DNA of 64,000 bases from Arctopsyche grandis (Eukaryota > Arthropoda > Insecta > Trichoptera > Hydropsychidae). The position numbers and the translations under genes were made by a program. The stretch lies in NCBI RefSeq assembly GCF_051622035.1, contig NC_135362.1, positions 26,161,001 through 26,225,000 of the forward strand, in the 5' to 3' direction. Below are positions 10,445 to 22,400 of the stretch, in pieces (the stretch's first letter is position 1; each line of letters begins with the position of its first letter). Below the pieces are notes generated by a model, which did not search any database, was not told where the DNA came from, and saw nothing but the letters and a program-made list of their open reading frames with translations.

Positions 10445-13400
10445 CTGTTCACATCACATCAATTATTTCAAACACATTACACATTAAACTGTATAGTAAT
10501 ATAATAATTATATATTGTATTTGTATTTGTACAGTGAACATTGTTTCTCTCGTTTAAAAAAAAAATTAAATCATTCCATCAATGTGTTCCAGCGACATAC
10601 TAGTTGATGTACAATAATGTGGATTATGGAAAATGATTGAATTTGAAGGCTCGTAAAGCTCTTTATAATAAATATATGTCTTTATAATGAATCAATGAGT
10701 GTTTTCCTTGCTTATAATATAGTAATGTTCCATTGAGCATATTTCAGTAATCGCACACTTCGGAGCTCATCGTTGTCTCGTTGAAAAACGCCGATGGGCG
10801 TTGTATTTTGAGCATGTACAAAGTAAACAAGAATACTACCCGTTAAGCCTTTCCAGATTGAATTGCAAAAAAATGCATTGAACATGGGTCGTGTAATCCG
10901 TGTCATTCATTTGTCAATGTTTATAAAGACTGGTTTACACTGGAATTTCTGAATTTATAACCATAGTAGAATTTCCCAATGGAAATCCCTAACTGCTGAG
11001 TATTTTAGATTGTGGCATGGCATTTAGGTTGTGAGCATTACATTTTAACAATAATGAATAAGATGAAACTAGTTTTGGAAAAATACATTCATTAATAGAC
11101 TTCTTTAATTTATTTTATATTGTTGCAAGATATATTAGAGAGTCTAAACACACCTTCACAAAACTTGAAATCCTCGGCGGTAGTTATCTAGGGTTTGTTT
11201 GGATTAGTTACAATTTTTATACTTGCTTTCTATTGGATTTCTAAATAATTCTAGTTGGAAAGTTGGTGAAATTTTCAGCGTGGGGGGCTTTCAACAGAAA
11301 AGACGTTAGCACCAAAGGGTTGTCAACAATTATTTTACAGGTATTACTTAAACAAATAACTATAATTTTGTTCAAATTCATTAATTCGACGTATCGAAAA
11401 TTTCCATTATAAAAAACAGCTTCAAAAAATTGAAAAAGTATTTTAACTTGTATTTCAAAAACCTGACCTATTAAAAGTTTTAAGTTTTAGTCTGGAAATC
11501 TTAAAATTTGACTACCTACCACCTGAAATTACTCTTGGTTGGGATCAATCACATCTCAACCGTACTGAAAAATAACGATGAGCTCCGAAGCCTGTAAATA
11601 CATATGTATATGCGGTATGGAAAACGCTGCCTTAACCTCCATCGGCCAAATTCTAAAACGAGTCAAATCATACATGTGTGAATCTACATTGTTATCGATA
11701 CTATACCATAACCATTATAATTACAGAAGCCAGAAAAAGCACTACTTGTCGAAAGCGATCGATCAGTTTCAAAACTAAGTGTTATTCAGAGGTGTCTACG
11801 GTAACAACTGTGGTGTGAAAGAGGATATGTGTAAACGGTGTGAAGCATTAAAGCTCGAAATTAGGCCCACTCACATTGAAAGCATAGGTGGCATCACTAC
11901 GCACATAGTAGAGGGGTCCCCTGTGCTTGTTGAGTGTGGCTCGCCCCTCGGACTGTACGCTGGCCAGGGAGCGTAAGCTTCCCCCGGCGCGTCCACGTCC
12001 CAGTCTGGCCGTGCCTCGTGACTCCTGACCAACACCCCAGTCGCCCGGTGAACCAAATTTGTAAGCTAACCCTGTGTTAGAAGGCTGTACATATTTATTT
12101 ACAGCTGGATTGATGGGAGGCTTCTGGCGTGTAAGACTAAGGGATGCCAAGTCAGCCGAGAGGGAATGGGGAGTCAGGCAGTGGGGAGCCATGGAATATG
12201 GAATCAGAGGGCGGAGGCTACTCACTGAGGGTGTGTTGATTTGTTGTCTTACACCATTCACGGCAGGACATTTCGCACTGTCACTCGATCTGAAAGCATA
12301 CAATCGTAGAAATGCTGTGAAAGAGATTCTTTACATTAAAATACATTGATACTGTATATGTTATGCATTAATTTCATGACGAATTTCAACGTTAAGATTT
12401 GGATCTACATGAAAAGGTTTCAGTGAATATTCGACAACAAGTACTTATGTAGTAGTACTTAAAATAAATTTATTACTTATGACAAGTTCCGTAACAATGG
12501 ACTTCTAAGAAATTCCATCAAAACAAATTGTAGTTTTGGAAACTACATTTTTTCAGCGGATGCTTTATTATTGTATATATTTACATAATAGTATAAATGT
12601 GTGATAAGTTCTCATAGTACATATTCATAATTTCATCACAACTCGGGGGGTTTTTATTTTTAATATTTTTTGAAATATAACATTAGTATTTTCTAATTAT
12701 ATTTCAATAATCCTGGTATTATAAATAGCATATAAAGACTTTAAATACATACATACGTATTATATATTTTTTGATTGAATACTATTAATGAAATAATATT
12801 TAAATAAATTTCACACGTTATTATAATAGATTTATATCATTTAGCTAGTTGCAAATAGCCCATAATTTGCAGATATAGTACCTGCAAATAGCCACAACCA
12901 TTTAAATATTCTTTGTACCCTGTTTTTTTTAAAGATGATACTCCATGGGGCTTTTATCAGATTCAATTAATAAAGAAATACTCATTATGGCTGTATAAAA
13001 ATGGCCATAATACAAGTTCTTTCGAGGATGATAAATAAACGAGTGAACGTTTCAGACAAAGAACCCCCCCATTAAGGATTGGGAGCACAATTTAACTGAC
13101 ATTTTTCTTTTCTCAAATATATCTCTTTATTAAGTTAAATAAAATTTTGAGCAAAGTATTTCCAGAGACCTTTGGTAGCCTTGGTAACCCATTGGGTGAC
13201 ACCACTGAGGATATGTGGTAAAAGAAGCCACGGAAGACGACGACAAGTGGCACTCACCGTTCAGACGAGTAAGCATAGTCTTGATCGGCTCCAAGTCCAG
13301 AATCTGTATGCTCATGAGAAACGCGAGAGCTAGATATAAGTTCTCCACTTGAACTGTTGCTAGCACTAGCTATCGGCTGACGGGCAGAATTTCCTCCGGT

Positions 13401-16400
13401 TCCATCTATATCGGTGATTCGATTGGAGCGGGGGTCTCCCATTGCCGGACCCGACTGAGAGCTCTCCTTGCTGTTGGGATCCTTGACACGTCTGCTATTT
13501 TCATCATATCATATTACTACATAGTTTCAACGTATTTCATAAATGATTTGTATGAAATTTACATGTTTACGAACCTGTCTGATATTTTGCTATTACCGTT
13601 ATTTCTTCCCGAACTGATTGTACTAGAAATGGATCGAATAGAACCACCATTGCTATTTATAAAATCTTGATTGTTCGTTTTGTTTAGATACGAACTATTT
13701 GAATTGTCGTTTTCGTTCAGATCCCCACTTCTGAAAAGTTAACGGACGAAGTCTTACTAAATAATTGTCCTATAATGTAGTTTCATTTATTAAAAATGAT
13801 TGAAATCATAATAAAATATCACTATTCAGCAATATAATATGACAAATTTTAGACTGTTATTATTATGTTATAATATGTGCCGAGTACGACACCTGTGCTT
13901 ATTGCTTTGCTTCAATCGCAGTTGCCTTGCACGGCTCGTTTGAACTACAGTGTACGGTATTTCTTTCAATTGTGCTACGCTCATCCCATCAGTATCGACT
14001 AGATCCCACTCCAGGTGTTGCTTCAACTCCGACGGTAACCACGATTTGGACTCGGACGGAGAACGAGACCTCGATCTGAAAATAAGCACGTACAAAGTTA
14101 AACAAAGATTCAACTTACATAACTAAATATATGTAATATTAAATGACTAAACCTATGTTTACGATGCCTCCTATGTCGATGTGAAGATCTATGATGATTT
14201 TGAGATGGATCATTGGGCTCGATGGGTACGGCTCGTCTAACACTAGCTTGCTGTACCGTTCCCAGTCCACCTGTAGCTTGTTTTCGTTGAATTTCTCGCC
14301 ACTGACCACCAGATTCCACCAATTCATATTCCCTGCGATGAAAAATTTGGTTTATAAGTGCAGTTTTTAGCATATTCTAGATATGACATACGTATATACA
14401 TATGATAATATCATATATGGGCGTACTTTCTCTTTGTGGATGATCTATGCTTCGAGTCTGTTTCATCAGCTGAATCCTTGCTCTTGTGACGAGAACGGTG
14501 ACGACGTCTTCTGCGCGAACGGCCAGAGCCTCTCGAAGCTTCACTTTCAGCATCCGAAGTTCTCCGACTTCGGTGACGGTGCCTATTAAAGATAAATGTA
14601 TGAGTAATTGAAAACAACAATAGTTTTAGTATTGATATATATTGATATTTTTGTAGTCAAATTACAAACCTTCGACAGGATCGGGAGTCGTTTGAGCTGT
14701 GGCTGTCTAGAGAGCTAGATCGTATTCTAGAAGAATTCGTAGCTCTCGGCGACGGGGGGCCAGAATACATACCCTGCCTGGGAAACGGGGCAGAGCGAGT
14801 CGAACGTGGTGAATCTGAACGTTTCATTGATCCTAGTGCTGCTGGAATGCTGCATGTTGAACGATATGGAGATTCCAAACTGTTAGTCAATCAATTTCAA
14901 CATATTGTATGAAAAATGTAATTAAAATCATAAAACTACAGATAGTACTTTATAAAGACAATACATTATGTTACTTAAATACTTTAATACATCAAGTTAT
15001 TTATCTTTTTAAAAATATTTTGAAATTCCAGGACGTATGTATGTTTTTAAATAGCATAGTTTTGTTTTTGACAAATGCAAAATCAAATAAATAAATAAAA
15101 TTATTGTTTTTTAAGTATCCAATACTAACGACAATGCTGGCTGTGGTATCGATATAGGTTTAGCTTCAGGTGTATCTCGAACTTCAATAGTAGAAACTGG
15201 AAATACAAAAAAATATATAATATTATATGTATCTAAAGCTTATATAATAATAGAGCAAAGCTTGTAATTGGTAACAAGTATCTTATTTTTTTGAATTTTA
15301 TTAGTTGCTATATGTCAGACTGAAAATTTTAAAGTGTTAAATAAATTTACTATAAATAATTTACCGATAAAAAAATCCAGATAGGGAAGGAATAATATGG
15401 GTCTAATAAAAATGATAATAACCTTGAAGAGAAGACTCTAAGGGACGCCGCTGAAGACGTCTTGATGGAATTCTTGTAAACGTCGGAGGAGAACGTCCCG
15501 CTTGTCTTCCACTTTAAAATAAATAATTATTAAATATTAAAAATACAATAACAATTAAAATTCATCGCAAATATAATCCATTACTTTCTAGAAGTAACAT
15601 GTGAAGGAGTCGGTTGCAATCTGAAGAAGGCATGTTGTTCGCTACAGCAACGCCACAAATGTCGACAAGCACCTCTATTCGGTGTTTCAAATCCATATGT
15701 ACTCACTTCATTCTGAAAGATATTCAAGTGATTAACCATTATATAACACAAATACTACATACAATAGATTAATTAAGACTTACATTTTTATCGCAAACGC
15801 GAAGCATGAAGTATTTTCCTTTCGAATAGAGTTTGGTTATCCTCGGCCAGTAGTAACTGGCTACGGCTCTCTTGTTTCTGAGGACCAACACTCCGCTAGG
15901 AGCGAGTCCCAAAAAGTATTCCACACTGTCCTCACCCTAAAATAAAACGTGATTATAATTTGATATAATCAACAATTTAATTGTTAAAGAAATTATGAGA
16001 ATTGAACTTACAAGGACTGGATGCAAATCGGCACCGTATAATTCCAACCATTTGGCACGATCCAAATATCCCATCTCAGCAGTGGCAGGAGTCTGACCTC
16101 TGAAAAACATTGAGATTTGATTGTTAGCTAACTTTTAAGATAATAAGAAAAATATGTAAGACTGAGCTTTGCTCAATAAGGCATACAAAATTTAAAAATA
16201 AATTATTGTTTTCAACCTTAACAGTATGTTTCTGATTACATCAAAATCGTTGGATAAGTTTTCAAGATAAAATTTACAAGCATACAAATATACATATTAT
16301 ATTAGAATTGCTCGTTTTGATATGTTGTATAATAATTGATATTTTTTTTATGTAAAAGAAGCTAATAAAAAGCTTGTAATAAAAAAAAAGTTTTTTAAAA

Positions 16401-19400
16401 ACATACCTCTTCTATAATTTTTATATAAAATTATTATTTCAAATAAAAACAATAATTTTATTTTACTACCGCCATCTATGTTTAAAACTAATAAACAAAC
16501 GATGGATAAACGTCAACGACTATCTCGCCGGGCAGATATCAAACGCGTCTTACACGATATTTTTGCACCATCGTAATGGCGGAGGATCCATTTACTTATA
16601 TTGATGACCAAAATGAGCAATATGGCAAAGTATGAAAACGATCGGATAAGAGGCAAACTTTTTCCTGAATTGTAATCGTAAGTGAAACGTAAAGGAGGTA
16701 TGTAAAAATAGTGATGATGTTAAATTAAGTGCTATTTTGAAAATTCTTTGCATATTATATTTTATCTTTTTAAGTTATACCAGAAAGCCTAAAAGGTAAC
16801 CCAAACGCGCCTTCCTGGCCAGAAACATTGTAAATTTGATACAAATATTATTAGTATTATATAAAGTAGATAAATACATATCAATTAATATCCACAGAGA
16901 CATCTATGGTCGAATTTGTAAATTTGCAGCATTTTAAACAATTAAGTAAATACATATCAATTAACATCCACAGAGACATTTATGGTCGAATTTGTAAATT
17001 TTCAGCATTTTATACAGTTCAGCGAAATTTGAGATTGCTGAAAACTCGAGATTTTGCCGATAAAATGGGTAAGGTTGCCAATTTGTTGGAACCGTTGCAA
17101 TGAAAAACAGACAAATTGGCAAACCTGATAGGAAACGATCGACCTGAAGTCACAAATCCAAGGTCTGTCCAGTAGAAACCAATGAGATTTGAACCCGTGA
17201 CCACTCTGTTCAAAGCATTATATGCCAACCACTATTCTATTCTGCTGGGTACATAATATATAAGTGCTTAATATATTTAACTGATAATAACAGTTTCACT
17301 ATAACATATGCATAAGCCAGCAGTTTGGCTTAGTGGTAGCGTATATATTTAGCACCACTGAGAACGATGGTTCGAGTCGTCAAACTGCTGGTTAGATTTG
17401 GGGGTTTTGTAACTCCAAATCGATCGTTTCTCTATCAGATTTTGCCAATTTTATCTGATCATTGTTGAAACGGTTCCTGAAAATTGGTAATAGATCATTT
17501 CCTGTTGTCAAAAAATCTGTGTGTATAATTTGTAGAAATTATGCACAGTAATCTGAAATCTATAGACATCTCTATAATTTCGTGTTTATTATGTGTATAA
17601 AATTGTAATAATAATTGTGCACAAAATCTAAAAATAATCCATAGATGTCTCTATGATTATTATTTCTGTACTTGATTAATTACTATATTCTATGTATTAT
17701 TGTATTCTGACCGTTATCGTATACTCGTCGCATTGGAGCGATCTGTAATGACGAGTGTACATTGATTGTAATAAATAAATATCAATTTCACCAATAATAA
17801 CATATTCACTGTAACATATAATATATAATACTTAAGTATTCAATATATTATAGAAGTGTGTGTATATAAGACTGGAGTCTTCAGTCTGAAAATTTTCATT
17901 TAATTTCTTCAGTTGAGGAATTGGTATTGCGATAAATCATTGTGCGAACGGTTTTTTGTTTCGTAAAGAACGCGTGCGAGAAAAACAGGGGAAAATTAGA
18001 TAAGAAAATGGACAGGTTTACCCAAATAGACAAATTGCCTTTAACGATTTTCAGACACCTAGTGTTTTTCGTGACCTCGCCATTAGTCACGCGTTCAAAC
18101 TATTTCTCAACTAGATTCGTTACTGTCTGTGCAGCGATTTCTTTCAACGGTACATTGAATGATAAACTTATAAACTACATACATATATAGGTATTACTCA
18201 CTGTCAGAATCATGAAAATCTGACAAGAATAACCAAATTATAAAAGGAAAGTTTGAATTACTGAAAATAGCAGGCATTATATAATATAACAGAATGTTGA
18301 AAGGAATACAAAAAAAAAAATCATGTTAAATGCGGATTTCAAATAAAAAAGTGAGCCAATAGAAACAGACAGAAGAGTTCGTTTTGCATATTAAAACAAT
18401 GCCGAGCAAAAAAAAAAAAAATAATACTAAAAGAATGGTGGAATTAAAAAAGCATTAACATTGGTAGAAGTCTGTTTCTTCTCACGACTGTTTCTCTTCC
18501 CAACCTCCCCCTTTCCTTTCCTCGTTTTTCGGTTGCAAAAGACAACACACGAAAATGGAACATCCATCTTCATTAAGTCCAGATTAATTAACGTGAAATA
18601 TGACCTGACTGGTGTGACGTGAAATTGTGTTTGAATTGTCAGGTAAAAATCACAATCTGTTCCTACACAACGTATACACAGTAATTATCTAAATATGATT
18701 GAGACACATAAAATTTCGGTTCTATAGAGCATGAATGCAATCTTTGGATTCATTCATTAGATAATGTTTTCGAGATACATACATATTTTATTTTTACATA
18801 AATATAAACCAGGAAGGCCTAACAGGTAAACCCCAATGCGCCTTCCTAGGAAATCAATTACAAACATTGCAGCAGTTTTTATTACATAAATCGCTGCATG
18901 AGAGGCTGAAGAACAATAGAGACATCTATGGATTTAGACTTGTACATAAATTTTTACATATTGTACATAAATCAAATTCAGATATTTGTGACATAGCGGG
19001 TAGGATGGTTTTCGCCAATTTGATGGAGGAATCGTTTCAACAATGAAATCAGATAAATTGGCTATTTCTGATAGGAAACGATCGACTTGACAAATATCCA
19101 AGTCTGACCAGCAGCATTAAAGATGAGCACGGGATCGAGTCCGGTAGCCTCTCGATGCTTAACATAAACGCAACCACCGAGCCACAATACTGGCTCGGTA
19201 GTTATATATGTACATATAAGTATCATATGTTTTATATAAACATTATCAAATAAATGATTTTGTTGTTTTGGATTTAAAATATCATAATGTAACTAAATTC
19301 CTCATTTAAAAATATTTATGAATAGCTAGAAATACTAACAATTTAAAATGAGTCATGATGTATTCGAAACCATATTTTCTGGATTCTAAGCCCGCTTCAA

Positions 19401-22400
19401 AGGTCAAGGAATTTGACCCTTACAGCCCTCAACATGAGGCCACCACCCCCCAACTAATACAGTCTAAGAGACCCTTTCGTTGGAGAACGAGACTGATGTT
19501 CATGAATATCGCACAAGAACAACCGCACATCACTGCTCTAATAAAAAAACCACACTGTACATAACCAAGTACAAAATAAACAACAACGCATGAACACATA
19601 AAGCGCGCATGCGTTAGGAAATAATACCTGAAATGTGCCGTGTGAATGCACGCACACCTCAAGTAAATTTCTGGATATGAATTTAATCAACCAAATTATC
19701 TTAAATTCGAAAAATGTATCTTTTTAACAGCAGGATTCAGTTGATGGTTCCATTCAAAATGGCCGCCACATTTAATCACCCACTTTTCATTTGCATGGAA
19801 ACGCAACAGTAGAGAATCTTTTTCCGGGAGTTTAACCACGACGTTGTTTTAAATTCGTTTAGAAGCGCGTTTTACGATGGGAAGAGACCATATTCTTTTC
19901 TTTTTAATTTAATTAGCGTCGGTCTGATGTGTCACGCTGAAAATCAATCCAATTAGGCTGCGTGCGATTTTCATCCCTTAGGCGGCGGTCGGGGATGAAA
20001 GACAAGACACAACCAATCCATTTCCGGTCTGCTGAACGAACGACGGTTCTATTCATTCCGTCTCGGTTGCGGTTACGGAAAAAAAAAGAAAGAAAAACCT
20101 CAACTTGCAACAATGGAGGATACAAACGCTAAAGATACACCACAGCGACAGCAGCACAGGGATGGCGAGAATTTTAATTAGACCATAATCTGGATTTTAT
20201 GTTTATGTTTGTATCGGTTCTTTGTCTCGTTATCTGACGTCATTTGTGAAACTAGATACCTATGTATGTACATACATATATTATAACTTTAACAAAATAA
20301 CTTAAATACAATCTATAAATATAAAGTTAAAAATCTACCATATTGTATAAATATTCAAATCTACAATTTTCAATTTAGAACTATCGAATTTTGTATACTA
20401 TTTCAAAATATAAAGCATATGAGGTTTTTGGAACCATTTTTATTTTAACGTTCATCTGTCCGAGAAATGCCGGGCAGTTCGAATAGTATCCGAATGTTTG
20501 TTTGAATATCCATTATAAGTCTCAGTTTTAAATTTAGAACTACGAAGTTTTAGTATATGTAAATACTAGAATAGAGTATTCCAATGTGGGAATAAGATTT
20601 AAGAGTCACCAGCAGCGTGGACTAGTGGTTAGCATATATTCCTTCAAACATAGTGGTGTCCCACTGGTTCCTGCTGGCCAGACCTTTCTTTGTGACTCCA
20701 CGTCAATCGTTTCCTGTCAAAGTTTGCCAATTTAACTGATTTTAATTGAAAAAATTCCAACTAATTCGCAACCTTCACCCATTTCTAGTAATTTTCAAGT
20801 TTTCAACATCTCAAAATTTGACGATTTTTATAAAAAAAAAATGCTCCGAAAATTTATATTTCTCAAATATCCATAGATGTCTAAATGATGCTTTGTTAAT
20901 ATTTTTCTAAAAATTGTATATACATATGTATATATGCATTGGGGTTTGCCTGTTAGGCCTTCCAAGAAAAAAAAATCGAATGTAACAGTACTTGGTAAGT
21001 AGATTACACAATTTTCGAAACCGAGCAGCGCCAGGGAGGTTGCTTTATATCCACCATAAAAATATGAAGGTCTGTAAGTTTTTCCGCAATAAAAATTCAC
21101 AATTTAGAATCGCCAAATTGAATACGCTATTTCATGGTATTTTAATTGAGGCATAACGAGTCAGAGCCTTATATAAAATTTTCTGAAAAGGTTTTTTCTT
21201 CAAATTTCACTCACCCGGGCAACGTTGGGGAATTCAAGTGATTGTATAAATCATCACGTCTCATATTGAAGAATTAATTATGTTTTATTTTTAAATTTAC
21301 TGCTTCATTACGAGCTACAAGTAAAGCTGTGTTTCGCAATGGGGAAGTAAACGCCCCCACGTGGGTGTTTAAAATGTTCAAATGTGGGTGTTGTTGAGCA
21401 CTCAATTACATAGACGGACATATTTTTGCATAAACAATCCAAGCTGTATGATAATCAATTTGACAAGAGTAACTTCATTATTATTTTTTTAATAAAAGGT
21501 GCGTATACACGATGCAAGTAGATGTTTATACTTATGTGACGTATCATAGTATACATGTACATACATATGTAATTCAATAGTACTATGCATTTGAAAATCA
21601 ACGAATTTCAGTATTGAGAATGAAAATTTAATCTGGTGTTTCGAAAATTTCTAGTTAAGCCTATCAACCGTGTGAAATACACCAGTTGCAAAATCCAACG
21701 TGTTATCAGCAACACCGAAAATCAATATTGAAAAAGAGCGCGCCAAAATTCAAAAAAAATATCACACACAAAAGGAAAACAAAACGTGCAAATCCACATA
21801 TGTAGTACAAAACAGTCCATTTCATTTGGAGATACGCGGTTTGCGAATGAATGGCCGACGGGATGCGTCCGGTTCGCAACCGTCCGATAGAGACGCAGTG
21901 GACCGGAAATGCACTCGGTGTTCAATGCTGATGATGATTATTGGCATTAGTACGCAGTTTCAATGAGAGCTTTTGAAATTCGCACGCGCAATGGCGGACG
22001 GGACTAGTGGCGCCACTTAGCGGTCGCTTTAGCAAAGCTCAACGACCATACTTTTATACTGTAGTAGCAGTTGTTTTATGTACTTATTCATTCAAATACG
22101 GACACACAGAGACACAAGGCATGTACGAAGACACATTATCTTGCATATTGACGTCTATAGTAACGAACAGACACACTGAGACACAAACGTTCTAAACAAG
22201 GAGACACATTTGGTCTAAAACGCTAACAATTTGAGACATATTTAAATCTGAGATCGTCTCAAATAGTATCATGTACTTTATATTGTAACTTGGGAACACG
22301 AGAGAGAGAGAGTATCCGCTGTCTAAGTGCATTCGGGTGTGAACAATGGAGACCCCCGAATGGGCCTAGAGGGACTCAGTAAGTAGCCGCTAGATTTCCC

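Larger units (their letters stand above)
1..12502. repeat. Copy A of a large near-identical duplication
   Basis: This block matches 51,497-64,000 base for base apart from rare changes. It may extend left of the window. It carries the zinc-finger gene, the last recognised EPB41L4A-like exons, several MITEs and SINE pieces in the same order. By eye I count about 16 substitutions (for example near 2,561, 3,390, 4,377, 4,515, 5,270, 6,188 and 11,340) and a few indels (a T run near 1,887, the GC-rich block near 2,880, and sites near 4,770, 11,431 and 11,565). The zinc-finger proteins are identical. Real tandem duplication and assembly duplication cannot be told apart here. Confidence 0.97.

Noticed and set aside
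19355-19662. Overlapping ORFs on both strands of 69 and 77 residues
   Set aside because: No recognisable domain, and they lie in the FERM intron; a GC-richer chance stretch.
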